Source: Strigamia acuminata
Taxonomy: Eukaryota; Arthropoda; Chilopoda; Geophilomorpha; Linotaeniidae
Direction of reading: 5' to 3'
DNA: 64,000 nucleotides
Assembly: GCA_949358305.1 (NCBI GenBank)
Contig: OX442318.1
Coordinates: forward strand, 9,778,517 to 9,842,516
Positions 11,601-23,600 of the stretch are shown piece after piece; the first letter of the stretch is position 1; every line of letters starts with the position of its first letter. A program made the position numbers and the translations under genes. The notes under the pieces were generated by a model that saw nothing but the letters and a program-made list of their open reading frames with translations, searched no databases and was not told where the DNA came from.

Positions 11601-14600
11601 CAAAATGAAATAAAATATTTAAACTCGGAGGAAAAGCATCACTTTGCTATATTTTTCATTCCATGTTTCGGTCTTCGGCTCAAGAACATCTTCAAAGAGA
11701 GGCTTTCCTTCGTGACGATTTGTTCGATGCAATCAATAGTGATACTAATGTGGGTGTTAGAGACGCGATTTAAAGTACACACACGTAACATAGTGTGGAA
11801 TTAATATAGTGTACAATTGCCAAGCTTCTCGTTCCTGCGAAAAGTCTTAAACCAATTGACGAGTTATTTAGATCGATCAATCCAAAGAAGAAAAGTAACA
11901 CGACATGTACAGTCGTGGACAAAAAAAACTTCCCTTCAGTTTAGCTGTTTTAAGTTTATCTATCATTATTTGCCCGGTCTATCTTTAAATACTGTTGATA
12001 GGGCTAGACGAGTGACCGGGTCAAGATTGATGTCATTGAATCTCAAAACGCGAGAAACCCAAAAAACAAATTTCACCACAATCGAAGCGACGGTTTTCGA
12101 GATGCGGACTTTAAAATTGGCATTGCTCAAAAACCGCAAGAGCTATACTCGAGTTGCACTCAAAAAGGCACCTCACAATGTGTACTCCCATTGGGCGAAC
12201 CAGTTTACTGGTGTAGTGATCCGGAAAAGTAGACCCAAACACCAGAATTGCATTACAATGTACAGACATTGTAATCGATTGCCTAGGCAACGGCCTAAAA
12301 TTCAAACTTCCAGACGATGTAAGCAATAAACACAACAAACATGAGTTTGACACTTTTTAATGTGTGAAATAACATTTTTTATTTAATAAAATCAAAATAA
12401 CATAAACTAAATTAGTCATAACAATCACAACAATAAATAAAAAAAAAAACTACTTCTCCTAGTAGTAGTATACAGTCTGGAGTTAGTAGTAAACTGGCTC
12501 GACCAATGGGAGTACACATTGTGAGGTGCCTTTTTGAGTGCAACTCGAGTATAGGTGTCTGAAAGTTTGGAAATAGTCAGGAAACCATACCGGTACGTTA
12601 CCGATACCGCTGAAGTACCGACCACGATACTTTATTCCAGTAACAACCCAATACTCAAGATAAAGCACAGACACTTTGGGGTGTCTCGCATTCCCTTGGT
12701 CGTAGTGCGTCAATGCCGACTCGGTAGACTCGACAACTGTTACGGTTTTACATTCTTCCAAGCAACTTCCTGTTTGTTAGTCTACTCCCATTTTACAAAA
12801 CGATAAAGTGGTCCATCCTCGTCGCCAACTGCTGTCTCTTTTGCCTTGATGAACTTGGATTGCGTTTGAGCGCTTTTAATAAACGATCATCTTGTTTGAG
12901 AAATTAACATGAGTGAGTTTATCATTGAATACAGCACCACAATAAATGATATTTGTCAAGAATGACCAATAGAGTTCAATACCTTCAACTTAAGACTCAC
13001 CGGTTTTAGGCTATGTTGCCTTTATTCAGCTGTCTAGGGGTCAGTGTCCTTAACATGCATTTCCCATGCCTGTTTACCAGACTGTCACGTCACGACTGAT
13101 CATTATTTATGTGACGAATACAGGGGTAGACAAAACTAAAAATAATTTATGAGACAGCATATCTATTTTGCAAATACGGACTAAAAAATTCAGGTGTTTG
13201 TCTACCCCTGAACTGATATTATTATACAGTCAACACTCTTTATAACGAATCGCGATATAACGAATTATCGAAATACCGAATACCTAAAAATTGCTGATTT
13301 GGTTGGCTAGCCCTAAAACACCATGTTAAAAAATGTCAATATATCGAATTCTCGTTATAACGAATCAACTTTTTGGGTCCCATGCAATTCGTTATAAAGA
13401 GTTTCGACTGCATTACAGTATAAAATATAATCATCAACAACGTGTTATTGATGTTATTTTTGTTTATTTATTCTGCAGATGGAATGCCCTTTCCAGCCAA
13501 TTTGCGTCACAAGGCATATCCCAACGGAACTTTGGTCATCCACAAGGCGGAATTAGTTGCAGACAGAGGCTCTTATACGTGTGTAGCTAGTAGTGAACAC
13601 GGACAAACAGCTCGAAGGAGTGTTTGGGTTAATATCATGGGTAGGTGTTTATTTAACCAACTTCTCAAACTTCACATTAAAGCCGGACAAACCCCACACT
13701 CCAGTAATCAAACAAGCAAACCAAAGGCGACCAAAGGAAACCAATATTGTCCAGTGGCATTAACTATTTAATTGAGCGGCGCAAACATTGCATTAACGTG
13801 TAACGCAAACCATCAGTTGAAATATTTAAGAAATGCTGCATCTTAATCAACATATTGCACGAATTCCAAACCCCGAGCCAGTCGAAAAGCAATTTAATTT
13901 ACTCGAGCGAGTAAGAAGAGCAAAGCAAGAATATTCCAAGTCATTTTAAATAAAATCCTAATTTGCAGAACAAGTGTGCAATTAAGTATCCAAGACCAAG
14001 AAAACTCCTCATGTCGTTCGAGCGTGCTTCTCGAGCAATTATGGTCTTTTCTTGACCTACCCCTTCCATTCCTTTCTCGTTTTCGCCGCACTGCAGTTGA
14101 TTACAAACTCACTCTTTGCATTACTCACGCGAATTATTAAATCCTAAACCCAAAATGAATTTTTTTTTTCCTCAACAGTATCTCTCTCTCTCTTTCATTA
14201 ATGTTTGTTAATTCCAATTTCCCCTTTTTCAAAAGAGGGCACACACTTTTAGCATAGCACCAAACTTTTATTTTAATCTACATTTTTCCATCTTTAATTA
14301 TGATCAGCGCGCCAACTTCACCCCAACCTTAATAGTCATTCCCATTCGGAGTAAATACGCTCCGCTGAAGAAAAGCATCAACTGTAATACAAAGACGTTG
14401 TAAATAGTTCCTAACAAACAAACTTTAAAGTGCATTCCCATTCAAGTCACTATAGAAACACCGTCAATTGGACACTTCCTCGGCTTTCTTTCGCGCTTTA
14501 ACCCGAAAAAGAAAAGAACTTGCAACTATTCAGCTAATACCTGCAGCACCTTGTAATGGCTGCATTTCAAAGGCAGTTCAGAGTAAACAACATGTTATCG

Positions 14601-17600
14601 TTGGATAAATAAAAGTCTAGTGCAAGATGCCACCAATGCCATACCGATCACTTCTTGAAATTTCAAAATTTACTTTACCAGAAAGCCAAGTAAACATGAC
14701 GTTAAGATTGTATTTACTGTTTCAAACAAGAAAACACTTTTTTCATCCTCCGTTAAGGTGGAAACACCAATAACCGGGTAAAATTCCAAAGCTTGCCAGT
14801 ACGAGTTTAAAGAGGAGTCATTTACAAGCTCACTTGACCCGCTTTTGGCTTACCAGCTTAACTGGCAAACTCAAGCTATACTCGAGTTGCACTCAAAAAG
14901 GCACCTCACAATGTGTACTCCCATTGGTCGAGCCAGTTTACTGGTGTAGTGATCCACAAAAGTAGACCCAAACACATCGATTACAATGTCTGTACATTGT
15001 CAAGGCTAAACAAAGATGTCTGCCCACAAGTTGAAGCAAGATCTGTTGCCTTTCAAAAGTTGTTTACGTTCCAGACTGAAGTAACCAATAAATAATTCAA
15101 AGATTTATTTTTTTCCAGACGATGTAAGCAATAAACACAACAAACATGAGTTTGACATTTTTTAATGTGTGAAACTTTATTTTAATGATGGAAATAACAT
15201 TTTTAATTAAATAAAATCAAAATAACATAAACTAAATTAGTCATAACAATCACAACAATAAATAAAAAACAAAACTACTTCTCCTAGTAGTAGTATACAG
15301 TCTGGAGTTAGTAGTAAACTGGCTCGACCAATGGGAGTACACATTGTGAGGTGCCTTTTTGAGTGCAACTCGAGTATAGCTAGGTAGCAAGCCAGAAATT
15401 CCCGTCAAAATCTCCTCCAAGAATTTCCTGACGATTATGATTGGCCGTCAAAGTCACATGACCAAAACACCAACAAGCTTGAAGCTGGTAAATCAAACTC
15501 GGTTTGATCGGAGCGGGTGAGTACAAGCTCGCTTCAAAACAAAGCTTTGAATAAAAACGCAAGCTTGTGTTCGCTCAAGCAGGCAAGTTTTTAGCCGCTT
15601 TTCAAGTAAAAGCAAGCTTTTAAATTTTACCCGCTCCCTCGTGTTTCCACCTTTAGCCCCTAGGCTTTTGGACCCGTGTCAGCCGCACCTGCTGCACCCC
15701 ACGAGAAAGCCGAATAACAACCCCAAAGACGCCTCCCACCCATGGGCGCCAAACTACACCCCGACAAGATCTCTTGCAATCCAAACCTTACAACAACTCA
15801 TAAATTCTTTCTATCTTTATTCAAACATGCAAATTCCAATCTCCTTATAAACTAAATCGCTGACATTCTTTTCGAAAACTTTTTGAAAATTAATTTAAGA
15901 ATTATTATGATTAAGAAGGTACCATGTGCTGAACATTGTCCATTTACATATGTAGATCCTCCGAAGATTGAACCGTTTTCCTTCCCCCGTGACCTGAGTG
16001 AAGATATGCGCGCTCGAGTTTTGTGCACCATAATCCGCGGGGATCTTCCCATTACCATCACATGGATGAAGGATTATTTCCATCTGTCTCTAGACTTGGG
16101 GATCGTAGTGCACAACGCTGATGAATTTTCCAGTTCCTTAACCTTTCGTAGTGTAACAGCAACTCACCGAGGCAATTACACCTGCATCGCTTCCAACGCT
16201 GCCTCCACCGTTAACTACACAGCTGAACTTTTCGTACACGGTAAGCAAATCACACTCGACTAACATTTTCCCTCTTTATTATAACATGGTGCGTTCAACC
16301 CTGTGGAAACATGTCAACGTCTTATCCGCATTATACAACTCATTGAACAGGGTTAAGTCACTTATCCCAAAAGTTTCAGGGACCCTCAAGGTATTATGCC
16401 GCCCCTGGCAACATGATATTAGGGTGCTTCAGGCAAGATAAAAAGGCGCAGTCTTCAACTCGATTCATGTTCATTTGAGTGCTCTTAGTCAAGACCAGAT
16501 TATACCGACTAGGCCGATGCCAAGAAACCCCGAAAAAGACATACCGAATTTCTGATTCTGTACTCTGTTCCAATACAACGTTGTCCTAATTCCAGCCGCA
16601 TCACTTACCATGTTTACATGTACTCACTTATCTAGATAAGTGAAAATGCAAATTTTACTTTTCTATAAAAGTGCATGCGTTTACAAAGAATCAGTTTTCC
16701 AAAAAATGTGACGTTATATGACGTATTTAACTCTCTGTTAAACTTGCGCATTAATCATCCACTGTGCACAAACAATATGTCTTCCCGCCAACCTCGGTAA
16801 ATATTGTTTTGTTTCGTTGGTGTTTCCCATGTAACAATATTCATTCTAACATTGCGAGCACTGTGCTCGCTCCATTTTGCCGCCATGTTTTTAAACAGTT
16901 GCATTACAGCGTTGTTGTGACGTCAGCTTATCTAGATAAGCAATGAGTGGGTGTTTACATTGCAAATGGCAATGCGCAAAACACCCAAAATCTACCTCAA
17001 ACAAGTGAATTTTAGTTTTCCAGATAAGTTTGACTTTTCTGGAAAACTGATTAGTTTACATGATCAGTTTTCTAGAAAAGTAAAATTCGCATTTTCACTT
17101 ATCTAGATAAGTGAGTACATGTAAACATGGTAAATGGTGTAGTGACACAAAAAAGTAGCCCATAACACCAGAATTGTTATCTAACTAGGCAAAACAACCA
17201 ATAAGAAACTAAACCTTTGTTTACCTGCCTAAAGAAACCAACAAATTATGCTAACATTGTTTGATTGATTAAAAGGGAGAAAAGCAGATTTAGCAAATTA
17301 AATAAACATTTTATTATCAAATACATAAAATCCCATCATTCTAGTCACTTTTTACACTGACATTCATTGAAAATGAAACAGAACTACTTTTCCACGTAGT
17401 AGAGCACAGTCCATAGTTAGGCGTAATCCGGCTCAACCAATTGAAAAACAGGACAACGTTTTATCGGAACAGAGTATAAAGGCTAGTTTACAATGCTGCA
17501 AATTGTTGTTCGCAATCATGCAAAGCACAGAAAATCAATTTTGTGCAATATTTTGCGCGTAAAGTGTTAAGTAAAAAGTTTATTGAAAATTTTCAATTCG

Positions 17601-20600
17601 GAATTTGCTTCTCTGCACTGCGAGCAGAAACTAAGCACGAAAACACGTGTGTCCACTTGTACCAGTAAAATTGGACTGGAGATCAGGTCTCGTGCTAGAC
17701 CGGGAATAGGGGTCAAGCCCTCCCCCTGGTATTTTTTCTTTGAAGTACTAGTTTATTTTAATTAAATTGGACAAGCCTTAAGTTAACAACATTTATTGCC
17801 AAGATGACATATAATTAAATTTTGCTAGTCGCTTCGCAGCATTGTTTACTTTACTTTACTTTACTTTACTTCCAAGTGTGAACCCACCTTAAGACTCACA
17901 TTTCCCCCACACAAAGATATCTAAAAACGGGGCACGTCTTACAATCGAAGAATATGGTATCAATTAAGATGCATTTTTATTTGCAATTAAAATTATGGCA
18001 CCACTCTAAAAATCGCACAGGCTGCATTCATGCACCGATTTCAGGCGTAGCTTTAACGAATCTTTAATGACTCTTTGCTTTACATATTCATGCGAGAGGT
18101 TGCTATCGGCGTGACTAGCATGCCATGCACACAAATATTATTCCGAATCGTGGTACTGAGTCCTCTCGCTGTGATGAGTCGTCATAATCCCGTTGTTCCA
18201 GGTTGAACAAGGTTACACGTGGTGGCAAATCTCGGGTCAATGGAAACAGACTTCTCATTGACCCAAAATCGTCACGTGGTATGCATTGCGTGTGATTTTA
18301 ACCTTCAGAGGTGCAGCAGCATAATTGTTTGGGTGAAAATTTGCTGAAAATTTCTGACAAAATCATAAAAGAGTGCTTTGTGCAGTATTCGATTTTTCTT
18401 TAGCGATGTCTAAAAATCGCAAATAAAAATCCACCTTTAGACCCCAAATTCCCCTAATCAGACCCTGTCGCCAACCGGGACCAAAGCCCTTACAAACTAC
18501 TTTTTACATCCAATCATTTTGACATTTTAAACTTAAAAAAAGGAAAAAAAAATCCCATTATTACTTCCTGAAATTGACACAAGTGCAGAACGTCTTAACA
18601 ATAAGTTAAGCTTATGTTTAGGAGAAAACCAATAGCCTTGGAAATTTCCTATTACCATTCGATTCTTTTTCCATTTACCCCAATATGCAATTTTTTTTCC
18701 AGTTCCCCCGAGATGGTCTGTGGAGCCGAGCGACACTCAAATCATGGCTGGAACAACTGCAGTGTTGGACTGTCAAGCAGAAGGTTTCCCGGCTCCAAAC
18801 GTCACATGGATGTTTGGAGGAGGTGAATGTAACTTATATTTAAAATATATATTCTTAGGTTTTATCACATACAAAATAAACACGACAGTAAAGCATGTCC
18901 ATCTGTCGTGCCCATTCCGCGCGGTTTCCGCTGGTGTTTGGCTAGGCAGGCGGCAATGGTGACATATTATATTGATTGGCAAAACAAAGCCACTAGAAAA
19001 ATGACAAAAATAACTACCTGAATGAAAAAAGACAGGTAAACAGCAATAAAAGCCAGAAACCTCTAAAAGTCCAATGGTGCAAATAGAAAGAAAAAATTGT
19101 TGATTTTTACTTTGTATTTTCACTTCTGTAGTCAGTTTGAAGGCGCAAAGTAATGCCCAATAAAAAGTCGCAATTCGTACGATTTGTCGCTAAATAGTGT
19201 GATTGTGTACGTAGAACTATATTAACACTACGTTTACATGCACCGAATATTTCGAGTGGTGAATAATTCTAGTGGCGAAAAAATCAAATTGTTGTGTTTA
19301 CATGCAGAAAATAATTTGTGATCACTTTCGGTTTTCGACCAATGGGGAAGTGCCGGAAGCGATGCGCGCATGCGCAATAAAAATAGTTCGAGTTCGATCG
19401 AATTAAACAACCTTCTGCGAGGGATTATTCACCACTCGAACAATCCTTGTCATCCCTGTTTACATGACAGTTGTGCACACGGAACATTTCATCTCACTCG
19501 AAATATTCCGTGCAGTATAAAGGCTCGTTTACATTGTTGCAAAATTTAGTACGCGAAATGGTCGCACCCAAAAATTCACATGCTTCTCAATTGTGAAGTT
19601 GGTGACGACATACGCTATCTCGTCTGTCATTGGCCAACGCCTGCAAACTTTCCAAGCAAAGCGAAAAAGTAGACTTCAAGTCTACTCTGAAATTTCGCGT
19701 GCGAATGGTTGCCACACAAACTTTGTGACTGATATTGTATTCGCCAGAGCAACTAGGGGACTAATTACACTGGGGTGAGACGCATACTCACGTAAATAAC
19801 AGAAACTCCCCTAATATTGGTTGGTTGGCCTTTATTATGTTGTCTAGGGGTATGGGGAATCCCGTTGCCTGTTGCAGGGGTGCCACGAAGGCACGCCGCA
19901 CCGGCAACCGACCTGTCACACACTGGGCGTGAGCCCAATGGGTGACGTGGTCGGTTCAACATTACATTCGTGTCGTACTTACCTACGACCCGCAGTGGCC
20001 ACTCATGGAGGCTGCACTATGGTACTCCACCGTAGTACTTTTGTCGGAAATGTAAACCAGTGCCAGAAACAAATACCGAGAAGCGCAATAAAAATAATAA
20101 TTAATAACACTAATATTTCAAGACTTTACATCAATACTTTTCGTTCTATTGTGACACACTGCATAACAACTGCAAACATATACACACACACATATCTAAA
20201 TAACGACCTCAAATAAAAAGAAAAAAACAGCAATAAAAGCAAAAACTCATTCAAATCCAACGGTGCAATTCCAAAACTTGCTGATTTTACTTTGTACCTT
20301 TCACTTGCCATTCGACTTTAACTATTTTTACTTTTTATGTACCTGCCTGCCCAGCGAGACAAGGAAAAAATTATGCGCCGACATCAAAAATGTAAAGACA
20401 TAAAGTCTCCTGTGTCGGCGTGATGAGAACTCGTCGCGCTCATCGTAAAACCGAGTCAACGAATCAAAAAGAGTTCGCTGCACCGAACAGAAGGATCCTC
20501 CAACACACCACCTGGTGGTGATAATTAAAATCGGCCCTTTCCCTCTCCTTTCTCCGTCCCATCGAGCAGAGTCGAACAAGTTTATTATGTACGACGTTTA

Positions 20601-23600
20601 AATCATATTCACACGAGCCCATTAACACGCCATTCGCACCCGTATAAAATGTTAGCACTCCAACATCTGCTCCGGCCATTGCGAGTTTCAACAACTAACA
20701 GATGCAAAATGAGAGCAAGTGTTTGCATTGCTTCGATCCACTCTAATCCGCTTTTATTTCCTTCCGTTTCGCAGTTAAAATGCCGAGCGATTTCACAACG
20801 ATCGAGGAGAGTAACTTTCGATTCCGCCTGGCACCAAATCACTCTTTTCTCATCGAGGGAGTTCGCAAGATGGACGAAGGTTACTACTTGTGTCAAGCGA
20901 CCAACGGCATCGGATCCGGAGTGAGCAAGCCCGTGTTTCTCACGGTAAATGGTACATAGCTTCCTTGACTAATGTGAAAACACAAATCTTGGGCGGGGTT
21001 GAGTAGGGCTCTAGTGTATTTGCTGCAGATGTGCGATCAAAGCTTTAGATGGGTGTTGTTTTATGGAATATAGTCGTTATAGTTGGAAAACTATTTATTG
21101 CGTGCAAACACTGTAAAATGCACGTTTTCAGGTGCAAAAATACACTTTTTGGATGCTGAATTTTAGTTTTTCGACATAAAATGCTGTGAAATGCACTTTT
21201 TATGTGCAAAGATGCTGTAAAATGCACTTTTTGTGTGCAAAGATGCTGTAAAATGCACTTTTTATGTGCAAAGATGCTGGAAAATGCACTTTTTATGTGC
21301 TAAGATGCTGTAAAATGCACTTTTATATGCTAAGATGCTGTGAAATGCACTTTTTATGTGCTAAGATGTTGTAAAATGCACTTTTATATGCTAAGATGCT
21401 GTAAAATGCACTTTTTATGTGCTAAGATGCTGTAAAATGCACTTTTTATGTGCTAAAATGCTGTAAAATGCACTTTTTATGTGCTAAGATGCTGTAAAAT
21501 GTACTTTTATGTGCTAAAATATAGTTTTTTCAAGTGAAAAAATGCAAATTGCAGCTGCAATAATACACTATTTTCAATTTTCAAGTCTAAATTCTTATAT
21601 TGCAATTTGCAATAGTAAGATGCATTTTTTCTGCGAGAAAATCATTTTTTACTAGTAAAATTCACAGGAAGCACCCAGTTTAGTTGCAAAAATACGTGTC
21701 TTTCTATGCAAAATGAGGTTTGAGATAAACTTTATAAATTGTTCAAAAATTCATTTTTTAATGGAAAAGATATGTCTCTTCAGACATCATTCTTTAGCTG
21801 CATAAATGCATATTTCAATTGCAACAATACATTTCTTTAGAAAGCAAAGAAACTGCACCAAAACGCTCTGCTTCCTGCTAAAACATTACACCTAACTAAA
21901 CCTTACTCTTCAATCTACAACTGATTGATTCTAGCATTCTAGCATGGGGATAATTATATTGTACAAACAACTTCATATCCACTATTAAAAAATTTACAAA
22001 AAAAAAATATTTAATCAAATGTCTAATTAGATCAAACAAAAAAAACTAATATAAAATAAAGTAAGAAAGAGTTTAATGGACGCGATTACTCCATAATAAA
22101 TCTAAGAATTCACATGAGAAACATTTTTATGCGATTATCTGCAGCACTATAAATCAAACAACTGTAGTCGACGATGAGACTTGCTTTCCTAAATTTAAAT
22201 CTCTCGTTTCCCACTTACATCAGTAGATATCAGATGGCAGTCGCCAAAAGATCAGTATCTATTACTCATACTTTTAAGAGATCCTTCGTAATTACTCGCT
22301 ATGTCGATAGCTACAAATCATGCGTAAAAACTCCAAACTTTACTACAGTTCGTGCCTAGTATCTCGATGCCAAATTCACACTGTGCATCCCATTCTGCAG
22401 TTGATTTTCGCAGTATTAGGCCTAACGTTAACCCTCAGATGGGCAACCCTATACCAATTTTGGGACAACACTCTTCTTGAATAGGAAAACTTTTTTTTGG
22501 TTTAATATAATTTCTTGAAAATTTCTGACTTTGTTCACACAACAATAATGTTTGTTTAAAAAAAAATTGGAGTGTTCTGAATATTATTTATTTATTTATT
22601 CACCTTTGAAAATTCTGCCCCTTAGAAATTCCAGCTTAAATTTAAGTTGGCTTCTCCCAATCTCTTAAAAGCGCTTCTACTTAGTGCTTCCAATTTTTAT
22701 CAGCAGACACCGTGTGGCGCTAGTAGTCCAACACAAGTGATTACACTGTTCCATTTCTGGCTAAAATATACATTTAAAATTAAATTTTTTGGGATAAATT
22801 AAACTTTTTCACTTAAAATTAATTTTCTTGGCTCAACAACAGTAGCGCCAAGTGCGACAATTTTTCGCACTACCCTAACAGCGCTTAAGCTAAAGGCCTT
22901 CCGGATTTAATCATTTTGTCCCAAATTTGGTACATTATGGGCACCAAAGTGTCGTCTTTGGAGATTGTCCATCTGAGGGTTAAGCCTAATAATGCTACGT
23001 AATTTACGGACGGCCTCAAAAATGAAGCAAAATTAAAAATATACTAAGCAAATAAATGTTGTTAACTTAACGGCGTGTCTAATTTTACTGCGATTTGCGT
23101 GCAGATCATTCGCGGTAAATCTGGAATCCCCATAAAATTTATACTTTTATTTCTTTTATCATGTAAATGTCGACCCCCTAAATACAAATCAAAATCGTAG
23201 AAATTCTTTCCAATAAATGTCCACATATTCCCTTTGGAACGGGCAACAAATCTCATCCAGCTCACTGTCTTCCAAAGTGCATGTTTTGGCTTACACACTA
23301 TGTGCATAGAGCCCATATTATTTTATTGATCCCATTTGCTTTTAAGTAGCAACGAAGGTGAATATCCTACCAGTTCACTTTGTAAGGCCATTTTCATTGC
23401 AGAAATAAACAGGAAAATTCCTTTCAAATTAACATCAACTTCAAACACTTTGAAGCAGCCATCACTTGAAAAATCATAACCGCATTTGCTATTGTTCCAT
23501 GTACTTTAAGCAACCGCTATGTGGCCAATAGCCTCGAAACCATGAGTAACTACTCCTTCCATCTTAATTTGGAGCACAATAAAACACACTTTTCGTCTTT

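Larger units (their letters stand above)
7125..13478 (+). other. Intron inside Ig6 (6.4 kb)
   Basis: Holds a three-level transposon nest (7776-8862), an AAT microsatellite near 8929-8953, elements at 10005-10493, 12146-12551, 13121-13210 and 13227-13410. The stretch 8870-10000 and the stretch 10500-12140 show nothing recognisable apart from low-complexity DNA. Confidence 0.85.
13641..15955 (+). other. Intron between Ig6 and Ig7 (2.3 kb)
   Basis: In insects this neighbourhood would carry many alternative Ig7 exons. None are seen here. Instead there is a TTA-flanked transposon (14756-15652) with a CTCGAG MITE inside it. 13641-14750 is unremarkable AT-rich DNA with a short CT microsatellite near 14181. 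Confidence 0.85.
16241..18702 (+). other. Intron between Ig7 and Ig8 (2.5 kb)
   Basis: Contains the nested transposons at 16561-17476, a short TTTAC microsatellite near 17848-17870, and a fragment AAGTGTGAACCCACCTTAAG near 17873 resembling the end of the element at 40179. 17900-18690 has no recognised feature. No extra Ig7 exon. Confidence 0.85.
18823..20774 (+). other. Intron inside Ig8 (2.0 kb)
   Basis: Holds a transposon at 19225-19510, a fragment at 19521-19760, a GC-richer segment at 19780-20040 of unknown nature, and two diverged direct copies of a 110-base stretch (19030-19135 and 20220-20325). No exon seen. Confidence 0.8.

Noticed and set aside
11817-12329. 170-codon plus-strand frame
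   Set aside because: Its 3' part is translated CTCGAG MITE sequence, which recurs in other copies; the rest has no family resemblance.
19780-20040. GC-richer stretch containing ACTTACCT as a possible U1 snRNA copy
   Set aside because: Only the 5' octamer agrees. The expected stem-loops and Sm site were not found, and the orientation of neighbouring words does not fit.
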